Origin: DATARH01 sp050181375
GTDB taxonomy: Bacteria > Pseudomonadota > Alphaproteobacteria > ATCC43930 > CGMCC-115725
NCBI GenBank assembly: GCA_050181375.1
Contig: JBFXDF010000073.1
Span: forward strand, 1-15,853
DNA length: 15,853 nucleotides
Direction: 5' to 3'
In this document: positions 1-6,953 of the stretch, piece by piece
Position numbering within the stretch: position 1 is the stretch's first letter
How the letters are laid out: each line of letters opens with the position of its first letter
Translations under genes and position numbers: made by a program
The notes under the pieces: generated by a model
Told to the model about the DNA's origin: nothing
Seen by the model: the letters and a program-made list of their open reading frames with translations, nothing else
Database searches by the model: none

Positions 1-50
1 TCATTTCCGCTGGAGGCGGCCCACCTTAGTGGTGCTTGCTAAAACCCCGG

Positions 51-221
51 AAATTCCCGCAATTCCCTGCAACTTCCCTGTTACCTCGCGCAAAATTCCC
101 TGAAATCTATCCGGCAAATCCCTGTTCCGCGCCGTTGCGGTCACGGAAAAGATGAGCGAATCCGCCATTTTACCGCGGGTTCGAAAAAAAATTCCCAGCA
201 AATTTCCCTGTAACCAGGGAA
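51..221. repeat. Tract of phased TTCCCTG/CAGGGAA heptamers
   Basis: This stretch lacks a convincing gene and carries copies of the heptamer TTCCCTG: exact copies start at 63, 74, 96 and 204, near copies at 54 (TTCCCGC), 118 (ATCCCTG) and 192 (TTCCCAG), and one exact inverted copy CAGGGAA lies at 215-221. The copies at 63, 74, 96 and 118 are spaced 11, 22 and 22 bp, so they lie on one face of the helix. A 66-codon frame crosses the tract on the minus strand from a TTG start. Because 11 and 22 are not multiples of three, the repeats fall in different reading frames, so the repetition is at DNA level and not protein level. I recall similar motifs being annotated as tiny hypothetical proteins in Bradyrhizobium-type genomes; this is memory, not a search result. 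Function unknown. Confidence 0.6.
204..221 (-). terminator. Stem-loop just downstream of the hydrolase gene
   Basis: The arms TTCCCTG (204-210) and CAGGGAA (215-221) form a perfect 7-bp stem with a 4-nt loop (TAAC). The stem ends one base past the hydrolase stop codon. On the minus strand a run of eight T follows about a dozen bases later (184-191), farther than in a classical intrinsic terminator. It may therefore terminate the hydrolase transcript or simply be the inverted pair of the repeat tract. Confidence 0.35.
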
Positions 222-222
222 T

Positions 223-1101
223 TCACATCCCGAGGATCGATCCCGTCACTGAGCGCGGGTCGCGGCGCGGCCAGCGGCCGCTTTCGACCTGGTGGAAGAA
301 GTCGGCGAGGGTCCGGTTGAACAAATCCGGCTCCTCGATGTTGAGCGCGTGGCCGGTGTTCGGGAACACCACCAGCGCCGCGCTCGGGATCGCGCGCTTC
401 ATCAGGATGCCCGGTTCGAGACACGGGTCGTCCTCGTCGCCGGTCGCGATCAGGGTCGGCACGTCGAGCCGCTTCATCTCCTCGGTCAGCTCCCACAGCG
501 ACGGCCGTCGCGCCTGGACGCCGCGCTGCGTGTTGGCCGCGCCCAATGTTGAATGCTCGGCGAGCTGCGCGAGAAACTCGGCGTAACCGCGCGGGTCCTT
601 GTTCTGGTACTGCACGCGGGTCGGGCCGGCGCCGTAGGTTTTCGCCACTTCGGCCATCCCCTGGCGCTCGATCGCCGCCGCCGTGCGCGCGACCTCCTCG
701 GCGAATTGCGCCCGCTTGTCGGGCTGCGCGCCGTAGCCGCATCCGGCCACCACCAGCGAACGGGCGCGCTCGGGATAGGCGAAACCGAAATGCAAGGTCG
801 CGAACCCGCCCATCGAAATCCCGACAATATGCGCCTTCGCGATGCCGGCGCCGTCGAGCACGTCGCGGATGTCGTCGCGCGCCCGCTCCTGCGAGTATTT
901 TTGCCAATCATCCGGCACATCCGATGGCGGGTAGCCGCGCGCGTTGAACGCGACAACGCGGTAACGCCGGGCGAAAAACCGCATCTGCGTCTCATAGCTG
1001 CGGCAGTCGCCGGCGAATTCGTGGACGAATACGATCGGATCGCCGGAACCGGCCTCCTCGTAATAGAGCCTGACGCCGTCGTTCGTCGTGATGTGGGCCA
1101 T
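223..1101 (-). CDS. Alpha/beta hydrolase
   Basis: A 292-residue cytoplasmic alpha/beta-hydrolase-fold enzyme, probably an esterase, lactonase or C-C hydrolase; the substrate cannot be read from the sequence. The catalytic triad is visible: the nucleophile elbow GISMGG puts Ser at 96, the acid lies in GDEDDP (residues 221-226), and His251 is in TGHALNIEEP. The oxyanion-side motif VHEFAGD is at 26-32, where many relatives have HG. Residues 128-200 would form the helical cap. The length is typical (about 260-300). The ATG at 1101 is supported by an upstream CAGGAA ribosome-binding site. 3-Oxoadipate enol-lactonase (PcaD) is similar in layout, but no neighbouring aromatic-degradation gene supports that. 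It stands alone on the minus strand, divergent from pqiA. Confidence 0.88.
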   Translation of the reverse strand: MAHITTNDGVRLYYEEAGSGDPIVFVHEFAGDCRSYETQMRFFARRYRVVAFNARGYPPSDVPDDWQKYSQERARDDIRDVLDGAGIAKAHIVGISMGGFATLHFGFAYPERARSLVVAGCGYGAQPDKRAQFAEEVARTAAAIERQGMAEVAKTYGAGPTRVQYQNKDPRGYAEFLAQLAEHSTLGAANTQRGVQARRPSLWELTEEMKRLDVPTLIATGDEDDPCLEPGILMKRAIPSAALVVFPNTGHALNIEEPDLFNRTLADFFHQVESGRWPRRDPRSVTGSILGM

Positions 1102-1215
1102 CGGATGTTCCTGTGGGTCGCCGGATGGGGCATGTTAAGGCCGGCGCGGCGGCGGCGTCGAGAGTGCGGCATCAGCGGCGCGGCGCGACCATACCGGACC
1201 GAAAACGTTAATAGG
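1102..1215. promoter_or_regulatory. Divergent intergenic region, hydrolase / pqiA
   Basis: This 114-bp gap separates the divergent hydrolase and pqiA genes and must hold the promoters of both. I see no convincing -35/-10 pair or operator. The last bases, GTTAATAGG, are AT-richer than the surroundings and sit directly before the pqiA start. Confidence 0.4.
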
Positions 1216-2490
1216 ATGATGGTCGATATCCCTATCAGCGCCGCCAGCGACGGCGTCGGCGACAGCGGCGTGGGGGCCGCGGCCGTCGCCTGCCCGGATT
1301 GCGGCGCCGTGCAGCGCATCGGGGTCGCCGGCGGCTCGATCGATGCGCTCTGCTGGCGCTGCGGCGCGGCGCTGCAACGCGCGGCGGGGCGCAGCACGGC
1401 GGCTTCTCTCGCGTGCGTCGCGGCGGGTTTTCTGCTGCTGCTTGCCGGGAATGCGCTGCCGCTGATGCGCTCGCACCTGCTCGGCGCCTCGTTCGACGCG
1501 CACGCCATCGACGGCGCGGTCGCGTACTGGCAGGACGGCTGGCCGCTGGTGGCCGCCTTTGTCGCGCTCTTTGCCGTCGTGGTCCCGTTCGTACGCTCGG
1601 CGATGCTGATGGCGGTGCTCGGCGGTCTGTATCTGGGGCGTGCGCGGCTCTGGCACGGCGTTGTGTTCCGCTATGACGGCGAGTTGCGGCTGTGGTCGAT
1701 GGCCGGAGTCTATGTCCTCGCCGGCATCGTCACCTACAGCCGGCTCGCCGCCGAAATCGAAGCCGACGTGCTGACCGGAGGCTGGTGCTTTATCGCCGGC
1801 GCCTTGCTGCTGCTGCTCGGCGATCTGCTGCTCGACAGGCGGCTCATCTGGCAGGCGATCCGTCCCGACGCCGATCCGGCCGGGCCGGTGCCGCCCCACC
1901 AGCTCGGCTGCGAGGCCTGCCAGCTGCTCGTCCCGGCGAATTTGGAAGGGACGCGCTGCCCGCGTTGCGGCGCGGTTCTGGACCGGCGCAAGCCGGATTC
2001 GTGGCGCCGCACGGCGGCGCTGACGGCGGCGGCGCTGGTGCTTTACCCGGCGGGCGTGATTATTCCGATGACGCGCTCGGTGGAGCCGGGCGGATTGATG
2101 CAGCGGAACGTCATCGATGGCATATCGGAGCTGTTCCGGCACGGTTTCTGGTATCTAGGCGTCCTTTTGTTCACGGTCAGCGTCGCGATCCCGGTGGTAA
2201 AGCTCCTGGTGCTCGGATGGATGCTGCTCCGGGTCAAGGTCCCGCGCGCGAAGGGGTTGGTGCTGCGAACAAAAATCTACCGGCTGATCAGGGAGATCAA
2301 CCGCTGGTCCTTCCTCGATCCGTTTATCGTCGCGCTGACCGCGCCATTGATGGCGTATCCGGGCATCGCCGATGTTCACACCGGAGCGGGCGCGCTGCCG
2401 TTCGCGCTGGTTGTCGTTCTGACCATGCTCGCGTCGCACTGTTTCGATACGCGCCTGATGTGGGATGCGGCGGAGAAAATCCATGACTGA
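1216..2490 (+). CDS. pqiA: PqiA-like inner-membrane protein (paraquat-inducible protein A)
   Basis: A 424-residue polytopic membrane protein made of two tandem PqiA domains, close to E. coli PqiA (417). Each domain begins with a zinc-ribbon-like Cys cluster: C26-x2-C29 with C46-x2-C49, and C232-x2-C235 with C248-x2-C251. Each is followed by about four hydrophobic segments (roughly 63-85, 108-140, 160-180, 188-206; then 266-286, 310-338, 368-384, 393-408). In enterobacteria PqiA is the inner-membrane partner of the MCE protein PqiB in moving lipids between inner and outer membrane. The open frame extends far upstream of 1216, but that part is out-of-family antisense to the hydrolase. The start is either ATG at 1216 or ATG at 1219; the Shine-Dalgarno sequence is weak. 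It overlaps pqiB by 8 bases, so the two are translationally coupled. Confidence 0.9.
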   Translation: MMVDIPISAASDGVGDSGVGAAAVACPDCGAVQRIGVAGGSIDALCWRCGAALQRAAGRSTAASLACVAAGFLLLLAGNALPLMRSHLLGASFDAHAIDGAVAYWQDGWPLVAAFVALFAVVVPFVRSAMLMAVLGGLYLGRARLWHGVVFRYDGELRLWSMAGVYVLAGIVTYSRLAAEIEADVLTGGWCFIAGALLLLLGDLLLDRRLIWQAIRPDADPAGPVPPHQLGCEACQLLVPANLEGTRCPRCGAVLDRRKPDSWRRTAALTAAALVLYPAGVIIPMTRSVEPGGLMQRNVIDGISELFRHGFWYLGVLLFTVSVAIPVVKLLVLGWMLLRVKVPRAKGLVLRTKIYRLIREINRWSFLDPFIVALTAPLMAYPGIADVHTGAGALPFALVVVLTMLASHCFDTRLMWDAAEKIHD

Positions 2491-3871
2491 CGCCGAACGC
2501 CCCGACCGTGGAGCCGGACCGGGACGCCTTCCGGAGGCGCGGCGCAGCCGATCGAGCTGGGCCGCGTGGTTCTGGGCGATCCCGCTCGCCGCGCTGGCCC
2601 TCGTGGGATGGCTCGCCTTGAAGGAATGGGTCATCGATACCGGCGACGTGACGGTGCTGTTCGCGCGCGCCGAGGGTCTGAGCCCGGGAGCCGCGGTGCG
2701 CTACCGCGGCGCGAGCGTCGGGCGCGTCAAGGACATCAAGCTCGCCCACGATCTCCAGCACGTCAAAGTGGTGCTCCGCATCGATGGGCCGATCGGCGAT
2801 CATATCGGCGCGGGCACGCTGTTCTGGATCGAGCGGCCGGGCCTCGCCAGCGGCGAAATCAAGAACCTGATTTCCGGCGCGTATGTCGGTGTGCAGCCGG
2901 CCGACGGCGAAAGGCAGGAATCGTTTAACGGCCTCGAGGAGCCGCCGGTGTTGCCGGCCAATGAACCGGGCCGCAGCTTCGTGCTGCTGGCGGACGATGC
3001 CGCCGGGCTTTCGCCCGGCGCGCCGGTGCTGTTCCGCGGCGTCGAGGTCGGGCGGGTTCTGGGGAGCCGGCTCGCCGCGGCATCGTCCGACACGGCGAAA
3101 AGACAGGTCGAGATCCCGGTGCTGATCGAGGCGAAATACGCCGGTCTGGTCCGGCAGGGCAGCGCCTTTTGGCGCGCCGGCGGGTTCTCGGTCTCGACCA
3201 GCGGCGGCCTCGATGTGGACCTGCCGTCATTGCAGTCGCTGATCTCGGGCGCGGTCGCCTTCGACACACCGGATCTGTTCGCCGGTCCGCCCGCCGGCAC
3301 CGCCGCGGTTTTTCGGTTGTACGCGAACCGTGACACGGCCAAAGCCGTCCCCGGCGGCCCTGTATTCCCCTATTTTGTGCGGTTTCCAAAGGCGGTCGGC
3401 GGGCTCGGGCCCGGTGCGCCGGTGACGCTCGAGGGAAGACAGGTCGGGCGGGTCGTCACGGCGCGGCTCGATATCGAGGCCGGCACCGGCAGCATTACCA
3501 CGCCGGTCGAGATCGGCATCGACGCGCTGGCGCTCGACCCGCGGGCCGGCACGGCCAAAACCCGCGACGAACTGGGCAAGGAGATGAACCAGGCGCTCGC
3601 CAAACTCGTCGAAGACGGGTTGCGGGCAAAGGTGGTGTCCAGCGGGTTCCTGTCCACCGGCAAATCGGTCGAGCTCTTTATGGCGCAAGACGCCAAGCCC
3701 GCCAGCCTCGACCAAAGCCATCAGCCGCCCGTGATCCCCTCGGCGCCAGCCGAACCCCCACCGCCGCCGCCGAGCGGCGCCGGAAAGAGCCAGGCGGCAC
3801 CCACCGCCGGCGGCTCCGCGAAGAACGCCCAAAGCCCCGCCGTTCCCGCCGCCTCATCCCCCGGTCAATGA
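2483..3871 (+). CDS. pqiB: PqiB-like MCE-domain (MlaD family) transport protein
   Basis: A 462-residue periplasmic protein anchored by one N-terminal membrane helix (about 26-46). Three MCE/MlaD domains follow at roughly 54-138, 164-262 and 276-350; the repeated signature is GLSPGAxVxxRGxxVGRV at 65-82 and 175-192, degenerate in the third copy (GLGPGAPVTLEG at 308-319). A helical stretch follows (360-380), then a Pro/Ala-rich tail with six consecutive prolines (425-430). In E. coli PqiB (about 546 residues) such proteins form hexameric rings stacked into a tube that conducts lipids across the periplasm. This copy is shorter. The ATG at 2483 is preferred over an upstream in-frame start at 2465 because GGAG lies 7 bases before it. 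No pqiC lipoprotein gene follows; the next gene is convergent. Confidence 0.9.
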   Translation: MTDAERPDRGAGPGRLPEARRSRSSWAAWFWAIPLAALALVGWLALKEWVIDTGDVTVLFARAEGLSPGAAVRYRGASVGRVKDIKLAHDLQHVKVVLRIDGPIGDHIGAGTLFWIERPGLASGEIKNLISGAYVGVQPADGERQESFNGLEEPPVLPANEPGRSFVLLADDAAGLSPGAPVLFRGVEVGRVLGSRLAAASSDTAKRQVEIPVLIEAKYAGLVRQGSAFWRAGGFSVSTSGGLDVDLPSLQSLISGAVAFDTPDLFAGPPAGTAAVFRLYANRDTAKAVPGGPVFPYFVRFPKAVGGLGPGAPVTLEGRQVGRVVTARLDIEAGTGSITTPVEIGIDALALDPRAGTAKTRDELGKEMNQALAKLVEDGLRAKVVSSGFLSTGKSVELFMAQDAKPASLDQSHQPPVIPSAPAEPPPPPPSGAGKSQAAPTAGGSAKNAQSPAVPAASSPGQ

Positions 3872-3877
3872 GCCGGA

Positions 3878-3917
3878 CGAGCCAGGGTCAATGACCAGGG
3901 CAAAGTAAAGCGGCTCG
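3878..3917. terminator. Nested dyad between convergent genes
   Basis: In the 68-bp gap between pqiB (plus) and the secreted-protein gene (minus), the outer arms CGAGCC (3878-3883) and GGCTCG (3912-3917) enclose an inner dyad GGTCA-A-TGACC (3886-3896). There is no clear T-tract on either side, so intrinsic termination is only a possibility. The nonamer GGTCAATGA also occurs as a direct repeat at 3863-3871, overlapping the pqiB stop, and at 3886-3894. Confidence 0.25.
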
Positions 3918-3939
3918 CCGGGAAAGCTGGCCGCGGCGG

Positions 3940-4245
3940 CTACTGACCGCAGGTGTTATGCGCCGCGGAGAAGGCATTCATCATGTTGCCGCCCGCGCTC
4001 ATGACGCCCTGCTGCACGGCATCGCCGTTCTGCGCGCCCTCGACGATCGCGGCGGCCTGGTCGGTTTCCTGCGGTCCGAGCATCTGGCCGATGATCTGGC
4101 TGTAGCACCACGCCTTGTCGCGGTTCATGCCGAGCTTCATAAAGCCGTTCCAGACGCGCGTCTCACCCGCTGTCTGGGCGTGAGCGGCGCCAGGAACAAG
4201 TACGGGCATCAGCAGAGCGCCGATCAAAAGTGCAGCTGCGCGCAT
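3940..4245 (-). CDS. Small secreted protein with two cysteines, unknown function
   Basis: I do not recognise the family. From the ATG at 4245 the product has 101 residues: a clear signal peptide (MRAAALLIGALLMPVLVPGAAHA, shown here only as the 23-residue hydrophobic start ending in an AHA|Q cleavage site), leaving a mature domain of about 78 residues. The mature part has exactly two cysteines, C47 (WCYS) and C99 (NTCGQ), suited to one disulfide joining its two ends, and is rich in Gln, Asn, Gly and Met. The frame is open 43 codons further upstream, but only the 4245 start opens directly on the signal peptide, and it has GAAGGG 8 bases upstream. It lies downstream of gapR on the same strand across a 147-bp gap, so it may have its own promoter. 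Confidence 0.7.
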   Translation of the reverse strand: MRAAALLIGALLMPVLVPGAAHAQTAGETRVWNGFMKLGMNRDKAWCYSQIIGQMLGPQETDQAAAIVEGAQNGDAVQQGVMSAGGNMMNAFSAAHNTCGQ

Positions 4246-4392
4246 CGAGATTTCCCTTCGGAAAAGCGGAACGACGGGCGAACAGCCCGGCTTTGTCGGT
4301 AGTTCCCCTCCGCGCCCGAGCGGCGGAACGGACACCGCGACAATGCCGGGGGCCGGCGCGGCACGATATCTCATAAACCGGAACCGAAGCGG

Positions 4393-4671
4393 CTATTCCG
4401 CCGCCTCGGGCGCCGCCTCGGCCGAGGGCAGCATCCCGAGCGCCCGTTTGTAGATGTCGAGCAGCGTTTCCTGCTCGTCGACATCGTCCTGGTCCATCCG
4501 CCGGATGCGGATGATCTGGCGCATGATCGCGACATCGAAGCCATTCCCCTTGGCCTCGGCGAAAACGTCCTTGATGTCGGCGCTCAACGCCCGCTTTTCC
4601 TCCTCGAGCCGCTCGATCCGTTCGATGAACGAGCGCAGTTGCTCGCCGGCAATCCCCCCGACATCCGGCAT
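4393..4671 (-). CDS. gapR: GapR-type nucleoid-associated protein (DUF2312/UPF0335)
   Basis: A 92-residue protein matching the DUF2312 family, whose best-studied member is Caulobacter GapR (89 residues). GapR binds overtwisted, AT-rich DNA ahead of replication and transcription and stimulates type II topoisomerases. Visible features are the N-terminal coiled-coil helix (about 8-41, QLRSFIERIERLEEEKRAL), the linker AEAKGNGFD (38-46), the conserved basic helix MRQIIRIRRMD (50-60), and a short helix through YKRALGML (74-81) followed by an Ala/Glu tail. The start at 4671 has a strong AAAGGGGG ribosome-binding site 5 bases upstream. It lies 42 bp downstream of the DUF1244 gene on the same strand, a pairing I recall as common in alphaproteobacteria, and is probably co-transcribed with it. 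Confidence 0.93.
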   Translation of the reverse strand: MPDVGGIAGEQLRSFIERIERLEEEKRALSADIKDVFAEAKGNGFDVAIMRQIIRIRRMDQDDVDEQETLLDIYKRALGMLPSAEAAPEAAE

Positions 4672-4713
4672 CCGTTCCCCCTTTCTATTGCCCCAAAAAC
4701 CCAGGCGCGCGCG

Positions 4714-5025
4714 TCAGTGCTTCGGCTGGGCGGCCGCGAATGCGGCCTTTTGTTCCGGCGTCGCTTCCTTCTGATGCTGCTTGCGCCACTCGTCGTACGG
4801 CATGCCATAGACGATTTCGCGGGCCTCCGGGTCGGTCAGCGGAACCCCGCGCTCCTCGGCCGCCGCGCGGTACCATTTCGACAGGCAGTTGCGGCAGAAC
4901 CCGGCGAGGTTCATCAGATCGATGTTCTGCACGTCGGTGCGCTCGCGCAGATGCGCGACGAGCGTGCGGAATGCCGCCGCCTCCAGCTCGGTGCGGGTTT
5001 TGTCGTCGATCCTATCGGCGCTCAT
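4714..5025 (-). CDS. DUF1244 family protein
   Basis: A 103-residue cytoplasmic protein of the DUF1244 family, whose biochemical role is not established to my knowledge. Family hallmarks visible are the helical N-terminus (EAAAFRTLVAHL, 15-26), the core NLAGFCRNCLSKWY (39-52) with the C44-x2-C47 pair, and GMPYDEW (74-80). The Cys pair could bind metal or form a redox centre, but only two cysteines are present, so a mononuclear zinc site would need His/Asp ligands or a dimer. The start at 5025 is fixed by AGGAGG at 5032-5037, 6 bases upstream. It is probably the first gene of a short operon with gapR and diverges from sppA. Confidence 0.92.
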   Translation of the reverse strand: MSADRIDDKTRTELEAAAFRTLVAHLRERTDVQNIDLMNLAGFCRNCLSKWYRAAAEERGVPLTDPEAREIVYGMPYDEWRKQHQKEATPEQKAAFAAAQPKH

Positions 5026-5031
5026 CTCGGT

Positions 5032-5037
5032 CCTCCT
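5032..5037 (-). promoter_or_regulatory. Strong ribosome-binding site of the DUF1244 gene
   Basis: On the minus strand this reads AGGAGG, a near-perfect anti-16S complement, with a 6-base spacer to the ATG at 5025. It fixes that start and suggests efficient translation. Confidence 0.75.
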
Positions 5038-5162
5038 CTTCCGCCCCCCTGGTGCATCGCGTCATATGTAGCATCGGGGCGAGCGATCTTGAACGGTTCA
5101 CGCGCGCCGCGCCGGGGCGCTAGAGTGAGCCCAGCCTGCTCGCCTCCGGAGACCGAATCGCA
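5038..5162. promoter_or_regulatory. Divergent intergenic region, DUF1244-gapR / sppA
   Basis: The gap between the divergent DUF1244 and sppA genes must hold promoters in both directions. I see no convincing pair of promoter hexamers. GGAG at 5148-5151 lies 11 bases before the sppA ATG and is its likely ribosome-binding site. Confidence 0.4.
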
Positions 5163-6926
5163 ATGCGCCGTTTTGTTCTCGGCCTCTTCGCCGCGATCGG
5201 CGTCGCTACAATCCTGGCGATCCTCGCGGTCGGGTCGCTGGCCTGGTATCTGATCGAGCGAAGGCCCGCGCTCCCGGACAGCATCGTACTGACGGCGGAT
5301 TTGAACCGCGCTCTCGCGGCGGGTCCGAGCCAGGATTCGCTGAGCGCGATCGTGTTCGGCGAAAGGCCGACATTGCGCGATTTTCTCGACGCGATCGAAC
5401 GCGCCGGCGACGATCCCCGCGTCAAGGCGCTCTATGTCCAGCTCGGCCAGGATGGGATGGCTCTGGCGACGTCGCAGGAAATTCGCGACGCCGTCCAGGC
5501 GTTCCGGGCCAAGGGCAAGTTCGCCGTCGCGTTCTCCGAAAGTTTCGGCGAGTTCGGCCCCGGCACGAGGCCGTATTACCTAGCCGCCGCGTTCGACGAA
5601 ATCTGGGTGCAGCCCTTGGGTTCGGTCGGTTTGATCGGGCTGCGGGCCGAGGTTCCGTTCTTCCGCGGCACGCTCGATTGGCTCGGGATCAAGCCCGTCT
5701 TCGACCGGCGCGAGGAATATAAGACTGCCGCGAACAGTCTCACCGAAACCGCGATGACCGGCCCCCAGCGCGAGGAAATAGAGGCGCTGCTGACATCGAT
5801 GTCGGGACAGATCGCGCACGGCATCGCCGCCTCGCGGCGACTTCCGGAAACCGAGGTCCGCGAGCTGATCGACCGCGGCCCGCTGTTGGCGGACGAGGCC
5901 AAGGCGGCGGGGCTGATCGATCGGATCGGCTATCGCGACGATGCTCTGGCGGCGGCGCGCGGGCGCGCCGGCTCCGGCGCCAGGATGATGCCGTTGTCGC
6001 GCTATGTGGACGCCGCCGGCCGGGTGCACGCCAGCGGGCCGAAAATCGCGCTGATCTACGGCACCGGTCTGATCATGCAGGGGAGCGCCGATGACGACCT
6101 GCTCCCCGGCGGCGAGACGATGAGCGCGGGCACGGTCGCGCGCGCCTTTCGCGATGCGGCCCGCGACCCCGACGTGCGCGCGATCCTGTTTCGCGTCGAC
6201 AGCCCCGGCGGGTCGGCGGTCGCTTCCGAGACGATCTGGCGCGAGGTTTCCCGAGCGCGCGGGCGGGGCAAGCCGGTCATCGTATCGATGGGCGATGTCG
6301 CCGGATCGGGCGGCTATTACATCGCCGCTCCGGCCGACAAGATCGTCGCGCAGCCCGCGACGCTGACCGGTTCGATCGGCGTCCTGGCCGGCAAGCTCGT
6401 CGTCACCGGCCTCCTCGACAGACTGGGGGCCAACAGCGAGGCGGTGCAGCGGGGCGCCAACGCCGCGATGTTCAGCCCGTTCGCGGATTTCTCGCCGGCC
6501 GCGCGGGCCCGGCTCGACGCCTTTCTCGACGCGACCTATCGCGGCTTCAAGGAGCGCGTCGCCGCCGGCCGGCACATGAGTGCGGACCAGGTCGAGGCTG
6601 TCGCCAAGGGCCGCGTCTGGTCGGGCGAGCAGGCAAAGGAACGGGGGCTGGTCGACGCGCTCGGCGGCTACGACGTGGCCTTGCGATTGGCCAAGGAGGC
6701 GGCATCCATCCCCGCCGATGCGGCATACGAACTCGCGGTGTTCCCGCGGCCCAGGGGCGCGCTCGAACGGATTGTCAGCCGCGTCGCCGGCCGCGACGGC
6801 GAACCGGAGGCGCCGTCCGCGCTTCAGACCATCGCGGTCAGGCTTGCCGCGTTGCGCGCCACGCTTGGCGCCGTGCTCGACCGCGCGGGCGTGCTGCGGA
6901 TGCCGCCGGTCGGCGAGATCCGTTGA
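5163..6926 (+). CDS. sppA: Signal peptide peptidase SppA, 67K type
   Basis: A 587-residue membrane-anchored serine protease of family S49 (E. coli SppA is 618 residues) that degrades signal peptides left in the membrane after secretion. One N-terminal membrane helix spans about 5-30. The protein has the two tandem S49 domains of the long form. The general-base lysine is K187 in EEYKTAAN (domain 1) and the nucleophile is S382 in DVAGSGGYY (domain 2), giving the Ser/Lys dyad split across domains that is typical of the 67K type. VDSPGGS (345-351) and LTGSIGV (401-407) are further conserved substrate-site motifs. The C-terminal ~45 residues are variable. It converges on the racemase-like gene with a 27-bp gap. 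Confidence 0.95.
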   Translation: MRRFVLGLFAAIGVATILAILAVGSLAWYLIERRPALPDSIVLTADLNRALAAGPSQDSLSAIVFGERPTLRDFLDAIERAGDDPRVKALYVQLGQDGMALATSQEIRDAVQAFRAKGKFAVAFSESFGEFGPGTRPYYLAAAFDEIWVQPLGSVGLIGLRAEVPFFRGTLDWLGIKPVFDRREEYKTAANSLTETAMTGPQREEIEALLTSMSGQIAHGIAASRRLPETEVRELIDRGPLLADEAKAAGLIDRIGYRDDALAAARGRAGSGARMMPLSRYVDAAGRVHASGPKIALIYGTGLIMQGSADDDLLPGGETMSAGTVARAFRDAARDPDVRAILFRVDSPGGSAVASETIWREVSRARGRGKPVIVSMGDVAGSGGYYIAAPADKIVAQPATLTGSIGVLAGKLVVTGLLDRLGANSEAVQRGANAAMFSPFADFSPAARARLDAFLDATYRGFKERVAAGRHMSADQVEAVAKGRVWSGEQAKERGLVDALGGYDVALRLAKEAASIPADAAYELAVFPRPRGALERIVSRVAGRDGEPEAPSALQTIAVRLAALRATLGAVLDRAGVLRMPPVGEIR

Positions 6927-6953
6927 TCCCGGGTGCCGCCCCGCCCGTCTACT

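Noticed and set aside
1..201. 66-codon minus-strand frame over the repeat tract
   Set aside because: TTG start, no ribosome-binding site, and the sequence repeat has a period that shifts reading frame, so it is a DNA-level repeat and not a protein.
1135..2142. 335-codon minus-strand frame
   Set aside because: Antisense to pqiA, which has clear family motifs; the Arg/His/Gln-rich translation is typical of a high-GC shadow.
5580..6575. 331-codon minus-strand frame
   Set aside because: Antisense to the conserved SppA domains; no family resemblance.
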